A DNA stretch of 64,000 nt, from assembly GCA_030770545.1 (NCBI GenBank), contig CM061098.1, positions 11,019,001 through 11,083,000 on the forward strand. The letters run 5' to 3'. Numbering within the stretch: the first letter of the stretch is position 1; every line of letters begins with the position of its first letter. The position numbers and the translations under genes were made by a program. Under the pieces are notes generated by a model. The model saw only the letters and a list, made by a program, of their open reading frames with translations, ran no database searches and was not told where the DNA came from. The DNA comes from Macropodus opercularis (lineage: Eukaryota > Chordata > Actinopteri > Anabantiformes > Osphronemidae). Below are positions 1-11,652 of this stretch, one piece after another.

Positions 1-191
1 TGCAACTGTATTGTCCAATCTTTGTAGATTCCTGCTAGTCTTCAGGTGTATCCTTGCCTTTAGGGACTTCTGACTATTAGGGGACCTAAATACTCCACAC
101 ACTGGCAGGAAGAACCCTGATATTCCATGCGCTTTGGACATATGTATATTTACCTTCATTTTTTTTTTTCTCTCTTTCTCTTGCTCTTCAG

Positions 192-2327
192 GTCAGTTTC
201 TGATCCAGAAAGTTGTTCCACAGGCATCTGGTGAAAGCTCCAAGGTGAAAGTCAAGGTCCGGGTGAACATTCATGGTATCTTTAGTGTGTCCAGTGCCTC
301 CCTGGTTGAAGTGCAGAAGTCTGATGAGACAGAGGAACCCATGGAAACTGAACAGGCCACTGAAAAAGATGGAGAGGTACTTCAAACAATGTCGTCTTTT
401 TCTTCTTTTCCACTGGGTTTCAGATTTGAAACACTACACTATTGGAACCAATGTTTTTAAGAGAAACTATTTGTTTTTTTATTGCTATTCTTCAGAGCAA
501 AATGCAAACTGATCAGGATGAGGCAGAGGCTCAGGGAGAAGGTCAAAAAGAAACAGAAGAGAAGACACCACGTGAAAATGAAGAGATGGAGGTAGGATGC
601 TCGGTCTGGAAATTAAAGTAACTCCCATTGAGTGCTTTTGAAAATCAAATGCTAAATGTTTAATCTTAAGTGTTATAATAGGTTTAGACATTCTCTTAAA
701 ATGAAGAAGTGCTTTTCTGACACAGTGCCAACAAAAACTGAACTAAGCATGTTTGCCCGAATTGGGTTTAGTGCTCGGCCCCAGATTGTGATATTGAATG
801 AAACTGAAATGTTGCTGTGTATCTTGTAGACAACAACGGAGGAGAATAAAAGTGAGAAGAAGTCTGACCAGCCCCCACAAGCTAAAAAACCCAAAGTGAA
901 AACAAAGGTGTTGGAGCTTCCAATTGAAAACAGCCCACAGTGGCAGCTCGCAGATGACATGCTCAATCTTTTTGTAGAAAATGAGGTAACGACCTCTCAG
1001 CCATCACATACGCATCATACTAAAATGTTGTCCACTTTCATTCTTCACTTTGACATGTTTTGCAGTAACGGGTCTGTTTGGGTTTTCCCCAGGGTAAAAT
1101 GATCATGCAGGACAAGCTGGAAAAGGAGAGGAATGATGCCAAGAATAATGTAGAGGAGTACGTGTATGAGATGAGGGACAAACTGCATGGAATGCTGGAG
1201 AAGTTCGTCTGTGAATCTGTGAGTGAAACCCCACTACAGACTGAAAGAACTTCAGAGTTTGGCTATACACAAACATTCAACAGGTTCAGGATTTGTTTTG
1301 TTTTTCACTTAATGTGGAATTATTCTGCTTGTAGGACCGTGATGCTCTGTCATTAAAGCTGGAGGACACTGAAAACTGGTTGTATGAAGATGGAGAGGAT
1401 CAACCCAAACAGGTGTACATTGACAAACTGGCAGAGTTGAAGGTAATTATTGTTGTTGTTATTATTATAATATGCCTTTTCCCCTTGCGTTTTGATTCCT
1501 TCAGCTTCTGTGCTGTATTTATTACAGAAACTGGGCCAGCCTATTCAGGACAGGTATGCAGAGGCTGAAGAGAGACCCAAAGCTTTTGAGGAGTTGGGGA
1601 AACAAATTCAGCAGTACATGAAATTTATTGAAGCATACAAAATGAAGGTAAACCTAAAGATTTATTTTTGTTTGGATATCCATGGCCATTGCATTAGATT
1701 ACTTTTAAACAAGACCTAAACACTTTAATTTGATATAAAGGTCAATGAATGTTGATAACGCGCCCATGTCAATTAATTTCCAGGAGGAGCAATACGATCA
1801 TTTAGATGAGGCAGATGTCACCAAAGTGGACAAACTGACCAACGACACAATGATCTGGATGAACAGCGCCATGAACCAGCAGAGCAAACAGAGCTTGACG
1901 GTGGATCCTTCTGTCAAAATCAAAGAGATTAGAGCAAAGACAAGGGTGAGGGTCTTTATACTGCTATACACTGATGTATGCTTATTGCCATCAGTCCTTT
2001 TTATTTAGTTGGATTATGTTCAAGCATTATTCAGTTTTGATTGTGCAAGTTAAAGACTTGTCAGGTTTTCACCAGGTTAGACAAGGTCAGCTCATGTCTT
2101 TTATTGACCGTGTTTCTTAGGAGCTGTTCTCCAGTTGTAACCCTATCGTGACCAAGCCCAAACCCAAGGTGGAGCTTCCCAAAGAGGAGACGCCTGCCGA
2201 GCAGAACGGGCCCGTCAACGGGCAGGACAAGCCCCAGGAAGAAGCTGCAGACAAGGGAACGAGCGACAGCACAGGCAACCCCGCCTCAGAAACCACAGAA
2301 AACAAGCCTGACATGGACCTTGATTAA
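192..2327 (+). CDS. hspa4: hspa4, 3' part: Hsp110-family heat shock protein 4 (C-terminal half)
   Basis: Eight coding exons are visible: 192-376, 496-591, 830-985, 1093-1218, 1335-1442, 1528-1647, 1784-1945 and 2121-2327 (TAA). All have GT-AG junctions, and the first starts in phase 1, so the ATPase domain and earlier exons lie to the left of the window. The fragment is 386 residues, against about 840 for the whole human protein. It begins in the substrate-binding beta domain ([17 protein letters not shown]), passes through an acidic Glu-rich insertion (EEPMETEQ and onward), then the helical domain ([37 protein letters not shown]), and ends in MDLD, like the MDID end of human HSPA4. Family knowledge: Hsp110 proteins are cytosolic nucleotide-exchange factors for Hsp70 and holdases. 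HSPA4L and HSPH1 are the alternatives, but the C-terminal KPKPKVE...EQNGP stretch fits HSPA4 best. Confidence 0.95.
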
Positions 2328-2641
2328 AGCAGCGTTACCTGTCTCACTGAGCAAAGCTGAACAGGAGCTGGTTGCCTTAGATTGAGATGTATATCAGAGC
2401 AGGTGAAGGGTTTCAGGAACTGCATTCCACAGTCAATAGCAGGCAGGGTGATTGGCACACTGAGCCCAGCTCCTAATGGTGTCTCTGTCTGATGACATAG
2501 CATGCCCTCTCTCTTTCTGGATGACATAAATCAAAAACCAGCTGCAATAAGCCTGTTTGACGATGAGCGCTGTACACATGATGGTATTTATTTCTGTTGT
2601 GTGCTCTGTAAGTGTTCTGGTCTGTGTCATAATATGGTTTT

Positions 2642-2647
2642 AATAAA
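2642..2647 (+). terminator. hspa4: hspa4 polyadenylation signal AATAAA
   Basis: AATAAA lies 315 bases after the hspa4 stop codon and is followed by a GT-rich stretch (gtgttctgtgtgg) of the kind found downstream of cleavage sites. It sets a short 3' UTR of roughly 330 bases. I infer it from position and have no transcript evidence. Confidence 0.75.
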
Positions 2648-2665
2648 GTTACTGGAAATCATGTG

Positions 2666-3508
2666 TTCTGTGTGGAGCAGTCTGGACAAAACAGGGTGAG
2701 CTGCAGTTTAGTAAATACATTTAATACAAGAAAAGACTAAGTTTAACGACTAACTTTCCCTAAACTGATCAGGTTAGATTATGAGTGAACTGTGGGGCAG
2801 GTTGTGTCCTGATGTATGACACACACGTTTACTGCAATATGCAGCTTTATGACTAAAATGTAAAAGCTAAAGCTAAATGACTAAAAGCTTGAAACGCATT
2901 TAGTTTTTATCAGTTCTTTGAAAACCCAGTTGTGTCTGTCGCTTAGCAACCAGCGTCAACGTTGTGCTGCGCGTCCAGTGACCTTCCATTCCCAGAAACT
3001 TGGTACCGTTTGGCCTCTGGACGCATATAAACAACGCGATAAGCAACTGCATTGCTTTTAAAAAACTACTAAGCTGTCGAAAGCAGTTTCGCCCTCAAGC
3101 ATTCTTTTCTTTCGGCTCTAAATCAAAGCCACCAAGTTAGCTTAGGCGCTAGCTAGCAGATACGTCACCTCCGCGGACCAGCGCTTCCTGCCTTAGCGGG
3201 AATCACATGATCCGCCAAGATCCCGTCGGTTCCGACTGAAGGCTGCGCGGATTCGAGGTGTATATCTGTGAGAACTGACTATTACCTGTACTTGTGTTGA
3301 TCGTTGACAGTTTGGGTGTTGTTGCGTCAGGGCTGCCGTAGTCTTCGTCAGCGTGTTTAACGACGCATTAACAGCCATGTTACTGTTTACTGGGGATATA
3401 GTTACTTGATGAGGCTAAAGTCTAATTGAGGTGTGTTTTGTCCTGAAGTCATTCGAGGCTCCGCTTCTCCACACGACCCGCTCATCATTCCTTGCTTTTC
3501 TCCCCAGG
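2666..3508 (+). promoter_or_regulatory. gnpda1: hspa4-gnpda1 intergenic space and gnpda1 promoter / 5' noncoding exon
   Basis: The first 250 bases are AT-rich and hold nothing recognisable. From about 2930 the sequence becomes CpG-rich (gcgtcaacgttgtgctgcgcg, ccgcggaccagcgcttcctg, ttccgactgaaggctgcgcgg), as expected of a housekeeping promoter. An acceptor (ctccccag, ending 3507) lies just before the gnpda1 ATG, so the 5' UTR is spliced and at least one noncoding exon should sit between about 3050 and 3400. I cannot fix its donor. Confidence 0.5.
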
Positions 3509-3511
3509 ACC

Positions 3512-5263
3512 ATGAAGCTGATCATCCTCAATGACTACGACCAGGCGAGCGAGTGGGCTGCAAAGTACATTAGAAACAAGATTTTAATGTTCAGCCCCGG
3601 CCCAGACAAATATTTCACCCTGGGTCTCCCCACAGGTAAGACGGACTCAGCTGCTTCTACGCACCCGGATACGGATAAAACTTTGTGCTCAGATCCTAAG
3701 CAAATATAACCCATTGATGGGGAAGTGTTATTATTCTATATGTGAAATAAAATCAGTGAGTTATTTTCCAAATAAACTAGTGATTCCTTCTGAAAGTGAA
3801 AATACTGCATAGATCTACAAACAACAACAAAAGGGCAAATTGTGAGAAAACAAGCTCTCAACACTTTTGTTGTTCTTCACTCCAAAAAGCTTCCTTCTGT
3901 TATGCTCATGTTTTGCAGTTGTAAGCTTTTTTTTCTTGCTTGTTTCAGGAAGTACGCCTCTGGGTTGTTATAAAAAGCTGATCCAATACTGCAAGAATGG
4001 AGAAATCTCATTCCAGTATGTAAAGACCTTCAACATGGATGAATATGTAGGCAAGTCGAGACTTTTTATACATACGAACGTATAAAATGTTGTGTTACTT
4101 TGAGAGCTTCCTCTAGTCTTGCATAAGAACCTGTCGTAAAACCATGCACAGGCCTACCAAGAGATCACCCAGAGAGCTACCACTCCTTCATGTGGAACAA
4201 CTTCTTCAAGCACATAGACATAAGAGCGGAGAACACGCACATCCTCGATGGCAACGCCGCAGACCTGCAAGCAGAATGTGATGCCTTTGAAAAAAAGATA
4301 ATGGAGGCTGGAGGAATCGAGCTGTTTGTTGGAGGTTGGCAGTTCAGGGCGTTGATAAATAATGTACCATCACTCCTTATGCAATGACGATACATTGAAA
4401 TATGTGGTCTTTCATATCCTGTTTTCCAGTCTTGTCACAGTCTTTTACAAAGCTGTAGTGAAATTTACATGAATCACACTGCTTTGTGCTAGGTATTGGA
4501 CCCGACGGTCACATCGCTTTTAATGAGCCTGGTTCAAGCTTGGTTTCCAGGACCAGGGTAAAGACCCTGGCAAAGGACACAATCATGGCTAATGCCCGAT
4601 TCTTTGATGGGGATCTTTCAAAGGTGCCCACCATGGCTCTGACTGTAGGAGTAGGCACCGTCATGGATGCAAAAGAGGTTAGGAGCTCAGAAGAATGTCA
4701 ACATATTAGGATTGTTTGTATTACTTTATGATCAACAAACTATCATGCACATTCTGTTTTGTAGTTAATGATTGACTCTTACAACACTGGTTTGAGTTGC
4801 ACAGCTGTGCAGCTGTCACACCAAAACCCATCAATTTCAAAAGCAAATTGCTTTTGCTCTATCATCAAGACTACAGGTCACATTTTTAATTTCTTCTCAG
4901 GTCATGATCCTCATCACTGGTGCACACAAGGCATTTGCTTTATATAAAGCCATAGAGGAAGGAGTGAATCACATGTGGACCGTGTCTGCGTTCCAGCAGC
5001 ACCCACAGACTGTTTTTGTATGTGATGAAGATGCCACATTGGAACTGCGGGTCAAAACTGTGAAATACTTTAAAGGTGAGACTAAATCAACCAAGATATA
5101 AGCCCTATTTTGACTGCATCAATTTGTAACCAAGTTAAGAAAAGTTTTTGCAAAATATATGTGATTCTTAGCAGCAGTACTGATCAATGTTCCTTCTTTA
5201 GGGATGATGCATGTGCACAACAAGCTGGTGGAGTCACCTACTTCAGGATCTAACAAGAACTGA
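3512..5263 (+). CDS. gnpda1: gnpda1: glucosamine-6-phosphate deaminase (isomerase) 1
   Basis: Six coding exons: 3512-3635, 3949-4050, 4152-4334, 4493-4677, 4901-5075 and 5202-5263, giving 276 residues. The enzyme converts glucosamine-6-phosphate to fructose-6-phosphate plus ammonia in the cytosol, feeding amino sugars into glycolysis. Catalytic residues known from bacterial NagB fall at the same numbers here: Asp72 in FNMDEYVG, and Asp141, His143 and Glu148 in [14 protein letters not shown]. The substrate loop LGLPTGSTPLG is intact. Every intron is GT-AG except the one after exon 2, whose donor reads AG|GCAAGT at 4051. The alternative is the paralogue gnpda2: the 276-residue length and short tail resemble it, but the N-terminus (MKLIIL) and the ndfip1/fgf1 neighbourhood favour gnpda1. 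Confidence 0.95.
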
Positions 5264-5475
5264 TGTAAGGAGACCAAACCTAGTGTGTTCATGAAGCATT
5301 TTGAAGCACAATTAACTCATCAGTAATTCCTGCATCTTCTGGTGACTATGAAGCCATCAAGCGTTGGAATCAACTAATCTCCATATAATTATTCTGGTGC
5401 CTGTATAACAGAGGTCTTTACATATTCTGGCGATTGTTTGTACTTTAAAAGCCTTGCTATTAATTTCTGTTTTGT

Positions 5476-5481
5476 AATAAA
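5476..5481 (+). terminator. gnpda1: gnpda1 polyadenylation signal AATAAA
   Basis: AATAAA is 213 bases after the gnpda1 stop and is followed by T-rich sequence (gtctttttctatc). It is the first good signal after the stop codon. The next 500 bases are AT-rich intergenic DNA with nothing I recognise. Confidence 0.75.
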
Positions 5482-5989
5482 GTCTTTTTCTATCTCCTAT
5501 GTTTTTGTTAAAGTGGTGTTTAGATGTATCGTCCTGTCACATGACAACACAGAAAAAAACTGGGGATGCATTTAAGTGCTCTTTGTACGTTTCATCATCC
5601 AGAGTCATACGAGAATTTTTGTAATGGGACAGTTTAGTTTTGATTTAATTGTATGTTTGAAAAACCCAATCTCCAGTCGTTGAATGCTTAACACGACAAC
5701 GCACGTACATGTGATATGATATATGGTATATTTCTTGTAACATACAAATTTTAACACCACTGATCGTCCCTTGGAGTAAGTAACGTTCTACAATATGACG
5801 CACAGCAGTGAAACCCTACAGTCCTGCTAATATATCTACAATATGACAATATTAAATGTGCAAAGCAACACCGTGAAGCTTTTACATCAGGTAAACGTGA
5901 CAACATATTTGATCATTCATCTGCAAAGTCGCCAATCTCCCAGCTCTCCGACAAAACCTGAAGGCAGCACCAGCGTCAGCTACAGTCAG

Positions 5990-6124
5990 GGGGGTGAAGG
6001 AAGGAGATGGCCGACTAGGAGGAATCTTACCTCTGTGACTTCGTCGGGGAGATTCATTTATATAACGCATCTGCGCCGCTGAAGTGCGAGGAGGACACAG
6101 TTAATATTTCGCTCCTCGTCCACA
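5990..6124 (+). promoter_or_regulatory. ndfip1: ndfip1 promoter-proximal region and 5' UTR
   Basis: A GC-richer block (gacttcgtcggggagattc, catctgcgccgctgaagtgcg) ends directly at the ndfip1 ATG, with no acceptor just upstream. The start codon therefore lies in the first exon and the transcription start is probably within about 130 bases. No clear TATA box is placed to serve it. Confidence 0.5.
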
Positions 6125-9100
6125 ATGGCAGAACCAATCAGCAACGTGAGATATCAAGAGGTAGGTAGACGTTTGCTGCCACGCTAACATGTAGCTGAAA
6201 GCTAACAGTCAACATTAGCCTGTCTGCGAGAAAACAACGAGCCCGACATTTGTTATGGTCTGTATTCTAACCAAAAAAAAACAAAAACAAAAAACTGATG
6301 TGTTCAATATGCGACTACGATGACACCAAAGCATGTTAGACTCGTTTTCATTTAGCAGCTGTTTAAGTTGAAAGACTACTAAGGTGAGCGCCTGCTGCCT
6401 GGCCTTGGCAGGACTGGAGACTGGAGAGCGAGGCTATATCCTGTCACTGTTGTCTTTCCGTCCTCCAAACATTGTATCAGCTTCTACTTTAACCTTTCAG
6501 ATCGTCACACACACAGAACGCGATCAAACTAAACTACATCTGATCGGTCGTCCTTACATAAGACGTGTCTATTACGGACACTTGTTGCATAGTACGTCAA
6601 GAATGTGACACGTCTGTGGAAACGAAACCGAGATGATGTTTGCAGGTTAAACAAAAGATGAGACGTAAAGGTTTACGTAGAAAATGATGTCAGGCCAACT
6701 AAGGGGCTCCCTGTAATCCAGATTGTTTCACACCATGACACACCGTGCTTTCATTCTCAGGGACCGCTCTTATTCATCAATTCTGATGAATAAATATGCA
6801 TAGCTTTGCAATGCATATGCAAGTATTGTCATAAAGTATGATTCTCTGACTGTATTTAATGCCTCAGTGTTTTTTGTTAAGTAAAATCCATATATTTGAT
6901 TCCTTACAGCCGGGAAATTCGGGTTCTCTTTAATGGAAATAATGTATGTGGCATAAATGTGTGATGTTATTTGCTGACACTTTGGCAGCTGGTTAATGAG
7001 GAGGATGCAGCTCAGCCATCCCAGGATGCTCCTGCCCAGGACGCACCCCCACCCTACAGCAGCGTTGCTGCAGCAAATGCAGGTTAGTAAGCTCAGCTGA
7101 ACCGTCACATACTAGTGCCACTTAGGTACGTGATCTAATGTTTCTGTAGTGGAAGTAAAAGCTGTCTATATATTCATGTTAGTACAAACTGCATGGTCAC
7201 CTTTTAACCCTGTTAATGTTTCTCATACATCTGGTAGCAGTATAACCATATAGTGCTTTCTATGTTAATTGCTTTCATTGTCTCAGATTTCGTCAGACCT
7301 GTTGGTTGAGACCAGATGTATGTAAGACCTTGCCTGATGCTTCTAATGCTGTAATGCTCTCTGATGCTCTAAGAGGGCAAAGGTCAAGGTGTTGCATAAG
7401 TGGTTGTAGCGTTGAGCCCTTCCTGTGTAAGCACATTGATGTGGTTCAGTGTTGTTAGTATTTGAAGAACACAAAGGATGTTGCTGGATAGCTGCCAAAT
7501 GACCCAGATAAAAGTCTTTGCCTGCATGGAAAAGAACATCAACAGTAATGGACGCTTAAATGACTAATGACTTTCTTCCTGTTGTAACTCACTTCTCCTT
7601 AGTCTGCTTTTCTATTTCTTTCCTGCTGCTCTCCATTTTGAAGGAAGTGAAAGTCGATTCTTGTCTGTCAGCAGACCCAATGTTAATGACCGCTAATGAA
7701 CCAGTTACCCTTTAAAATCTTTTGGTTAAGCTGATATCTTTTGACACTTTCAGATACAATTGTTACTGTTAATTGTAACGTGAGAACTCTCTGTCAGATG
7801 TAATAAGATGTTTGCTTGTTCTATTGACAGCTTTCTTTGAATATAAGGAAGATGGAGGACGATTTCCCAATCCTCCATCTTACAGTGTTGCCACCACTCT
7901 GCCCTCCTATGACGAAGCTGAGAGAAGCAAAGCAGAGGCTGCTGTCCCTCTGGTCACTGGAAGAGTCACGGTATTTGCCTCTTTTTCAGCCTTCCTCCGA
8001 ATGATTCAGTTTCTCCTCACTTGTTAATGCATCAACAAAAGTAACACGTTTTGATGATAAGACAAGTTGATGTGATGTTTGGACATGATGCAGGAAGACG
8101 ACTTTGTCACAAGAGATGACTTTGAAGATGCTGATCAGCTGCGGATAGGAAATGACGGCATCTTCATGCTCACTTTCTTCAGTAAGCGCTTGTTTATGAT
8201 TTCAGCACATTAGACCTGTTCAGACTCTTTTCTGCTACTGCTTAAATATAGCTAACGTGTGTTAGGCCAAAGTGTTTTGACAAGGAACTCTTTATGGTGA
8301 GGCGCAGGTCAGAACAATAGTATGTACCATTTCTAAAGCTTTGGGTGTTCCCAGCTGTACAGTGGCCAGAATAATGGTGTAACTGAAGAAAGGTAGCTCT
8401 ACCAAGACTCTTCCTAGAGTTAAAAGAAGAGAGAGACCTTGATCAGGGTGGTGAACAAAATCCCAATGGTCTCTCACCTAATACACATTTGTTGTGTAGT
8501 TTATCTTGCACAAGAGGCCTGGTTTACTACTTTCTAAATATAATTGGATTTGTTGACGAAAGTTGTTAAATACACGGTTGCAAAGGCGGCTTCCCCCCAT
8601 GACTACGCACATTGATTATTTTAATGAATTTTAGGTTGATCAGGCAGAAATGGTGGCTCCAAACGGGGCAGGCAAGTTTATTTAACATGTTTAGAAAATC
8701 CAGCGGCCAGGTGAAAACTGCAAGAATTGATTTAACACAACTATTTACATCTTCTATTATCGAAACGTCAATATGTGACATCTTTGATTGTTATATTTCT
8801 GTTCAGTCTTTGCCACCATGCATGTGTTCATAGTTTAGCTTTATGTTTGTATAACACATTCTGTGTCTTATTTCTGTCACCAGTGGCATTCCTCTTCAAC
8901 TGGATTGGCTTCTTCTTGTCGTTCTGTTTGACCACGTCAGCTGCGGGTCGATATGGGGCCATCTCTGGCTTTGGCCTGTCCCTCATCAAATGGGTTCTCA
9001 TTGTCCGGGTGAGATCTATGTACTGAATATTCACAACTATAGAACTCTAGGGACAACTGTACTGCAGGGTTGTCTGAGTGTGTGTTTTGTTTTGATTTAC

Positions 9101-9386
9101 AGTTCTCTACCTACTTCCCTGGTTACTTTGACGGGCAGTACTGGCTGTGGTGGGTGTTCCTGGCCCTGGGTATGTGACACATAGAAACAAATAGCACACC
9201 CACATATTAATAATTGTCTTGTGTTGTATGATGATCTTTCTTTTTGTTTTTCTTTGTACATCTTCTGTCTGTACTTTAGGCTTTATGCTGTTCATCAGAG
9301 GCTTTGTTAACTACTCCAGAGTGCGTAAGTTGGCTGATCCCACCTATGCCACTCTCCCCCGAACAAGGGTCCTCTTCATCTATTAG
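6125..9386 (+). CDS. ndfip1: ndfip1: NEDD4 family-interacting protein 1
   Basis: Seven coding exons: 6125-6160, 6989-7082, 7831-7970, 8094-8181, 8884-9008, 9103-9169 and 9280-9386, giving 218 residues (human 221). The N-terminal cytosolic part carries three WW-binding motifs, PPPY (about 32-35), PPSY (58-61) and LPSY (67-70). Three hydrophobic segments follow at about 120-140 (MAFLFNWIGFFLSFCLTT), 145-165 and 172-193, with a short tail ending LFIY. Family knowledge: NDFIP1 sits in Golgi and endosomal membranes and recruits and activates NEDD4-type E3 ligases such as Itch, affecting receptor and transporter turnover, T-cell control and metal-ion import. The ATG is fixed by the matching N-terminus MAEPISNVRYQE and the following GT donor. 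Just after the stop, gag|gtaagg (9389) could be the donor of a 3' UTR intron. Confidence 0.96.
6161..6988 (+). other. ndfip1: ndfip1 intron 1
   Basis: This is an 828-base intron between gtaggt and tttggcag. It has a short A-rich run near 6270 and no coding signal or repeat family I can name. Confidence 0.8.
7083..7830 (+). other. ndfip1: ndfip1 intron 2
   Basis: This is a 748-base intron with ordinary AT-rich sequence and a short duplicated phrase (tgatgcttctaatgctgtaatgctctctgatgctc, about 7336-7370). Nothing else is recognisable. Confidence 0.8.
8288..8482 (+). mobile_element. degenerate Tc1/mariner-type transposase fragment in ndfip1 intron 4
   Basis: Within the 702-base intron 4 (8182-8883), the stretch from about 8320 (accatttctaaagctttggg) to 8475 matches my memory of the DNA-binding part of fish Tc1-like transposase genes: successive phrases for a helix-turn-helix start, then tctaccaagactcttcctag, then ccttgatcagggtggtgaac and cccaatggtctctcac. 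Read on the + strand the frame is broken by stops and indels, so this is a dead partial copy without inverted terminal repeats that I can see. It has the same orientation as ndfip1. Another Tc1 subfamily is possible; a different superfamily is unlikely. Confidence 0.65.
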
Positions 9387-11260
9387 AGGTAAGGTGGGAT
9401 TTCACTGAAAGAGTGTAGAGGCACAATGTTAACCTAAGACAATCAAGTCAAATAGCATATTCTTAAACGATCACAGGCTTTTCACTGTGAGATTTGCATG
9501 TGCCAGTCATGCCAATAATAGCAGAATGCACAGTTTTATACCCTACACACATTGTGAAAACTAATCGAAGACCTGTGTTGTCTTAATTATGTGATCATCA
9601 AGTGCATTATAACTATTAAAAAAAATCCCCTGAACCACACATCCTTCAATACCGAAGAGATTATCCTAAATACATCCAGTGTTTAAAACTGGGTTTTACA
9701 TTTTCCCATACCTTAAAATTTAGGATGTCTGATGTGGAACAACTGGACGCGACCAAGTCTCTGAAGAGGTTGAAATTACAATTGAAGACACCTAATGAGA
9801 AATAAGCCAGACAAGTTATAGATGAAGACAATGAAATATTCAGGAATTATATCACCCGTTTTTTTTTTTTTTTTGTTGTTGTTTATTTTTGGTTTGGCAA
9901 CTTGATTAACGGAAAATTGTTAACAGTAATAGTCCCTCAGTGTACTCATTAGTAGCAAATGTTAAGTGCTTTTTACATTTCTGTCTGTATTGTATAAGTA
10001 ATGCCTTATATCATTTGATGGTAGCGTACGAGCATGCATCTGCCCTTAAGGTCAATGAATAGGGAAAGTCTCCTGTTGGTGACACTGGAAGCCAACGCAC
10101 CGTAGACTCGCCATAGCATGCAACATATTTCGTAATCTGCACTAATCTGACTTTATGGTTTCTATGTGAATATTATAGGTTGTTTTAGATACCACACACA
10201 CACTTAAAACGCAAGCTTTAGTTAAGCTGTAAATGCCAGTATATGCGTTACCACTTTTTTCACTCACCGTTTGGCTTTAAATGGTGTTTTTGTTCCGCAC
10301 CAGGAGAGGGCAGTGTTATGTGTTGCTTTTAAGTCAGTAGAAACCGTTCATTAAGGGCATTGTCATGATAAAACATGCAGGCTTGTGATTAAAATGCAGT
10401 ATCAACGTTACATCCTTGTCAGATTTTTTTTTTTTTGTTGTATGTTAAAATGGGGGGTAAAACCACCAGCACTGGAAATATAGTTTAAGTTAAACATCTG
10501 ATCTTGGATGATGCTGCATTGTTTAGCAGCCATCAACCAGATGGCCACAAATGTCAAGTGACAAACCCCCAGAGCAGCACAGTTCACGGTGAGGAGACAC
10601 AGAAGTTTTGGGCAGTGACAGAAACGATTTTCATGGGTGTTTGAGCACATTTTCTGGTTCACATCCTGAAACTGTTGATTGAAATTTAGCAGGGTGACTT
10701 TTTCATGACCCCTAAGTGAATCAGTGAAGTTGGCACCACATTCACTAGTCGGTGGAAACGAGGGAGTCTTGACGTTCTGGGTTTGTCTCAGACATTGAAT
10801 CAAATCATCTAAGAGCATGAAAGTAACTCGAATAACATTTCCGTGTGGGTTATGCCTTAAGACTGAATTGACAGATTGCTAATGGTAATATTTTTTTTTT
10901 CTTATTTTTAAAACATAGCGATCAAAACTATATCCAAGAATGTTGTTTGCAGGTGCACTTTTAGAAACATAACCAATAAAACCCAAATGTTCCCATCACA
11001 GATTGAACGGATCAAACAAGTAAATGAGTTTGTTTCAGTTTTATATTCTAAGGTCAAAATACTGCAGATTTCACGATCCAGTCACTGTTGTAAATGGAAC
11101 GACTTAATATGAATGTTAATCTGGTCCAAACTCAGTTAACCACATCCTTCATCGTGGCTTTGATACAGACCCATTGTGCTTGTTTCTGTGTGATGTAGAG
11201 CTGAAACCTTGGGGTTTTGTTGTTATGAAACTGTACAGAAAATGTTTAGTGTTAAATAAA
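9387..11260 (+). other. ndfip1: ndfip1 long 3' UTR with poly(A) signals
   Basis: About 1.9 kb of AT-rich, non-coding sequence follows the ndfip1 stop. It holds a T run at 9859-9874, an AATAAA near 10974 and a better-placed AATAAA at 11255-11260 followed by GT-rich DNA (tgtctgagttgtctgg), which I take as the main 3' end. NDFIP1 also has a long 3' UTR in mammals. The 136-residue open frame on the minus strand (10408-10818) shows no family resemblance and I regard it as chance. Confidence 0.6.
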
Positions 11261-11575
11261 TGTCACCTTTAATGCGTCATGTCTGAGTTGTCTGGATTCA
11301 TGATTGTTGCTACTACAATTTTAAATTTCTAAACCAACCACCTGGTGAGAAAACAAACCCCCAGTGACTGCACCATCATCAGTCCACAAAAACTATTGAA
11401 ATGTAAAGTTGTGTTGGTGGATAAAGATGAAGAGTGTAACATCTTAGTTCACATGCATTTTTACTAGGACAAAGTGTCTACACGCTTGCTTAGGTCCCTA
11501 ACAAACATGCATCAGCTGTAAGAAGCTTTGATCTCATTGATCCTTTCCTACCACCTCTTCACGCCGTCGGAATCA

Positions 11576-11581
11576 TTTAAT
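11576..11581 (-). terminator. fgf1: fgf1 polyadenylation signal ATTAAA
   Basis: On the minus strand ATTAAA occurs 72 bases after the fgf1 stop and would give a very short 3' UTR. Other minus-strand signals (such as AATAAA near 9881) lie inside the ndfip1 3' UTR and would make the two transcripts overlap. About 300 bases separate the proposed ends of ndfip1 and fgf1. Confidence 0.4.
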
Positions 11582-11652
11582 ATGTGTTTTTAAACAGAAG
11601 CATCCTTGAGCAGCTTTCACTTCCTTTAAATCGTGTGTTGCAACGAACATCT

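Noticed and set aside
10408..10818. 136-codon frame on the minus strand in the ndfip1 3' UTR
   Set aside because: Low-complexity edges, no family resemblance and no supporting splice sites.
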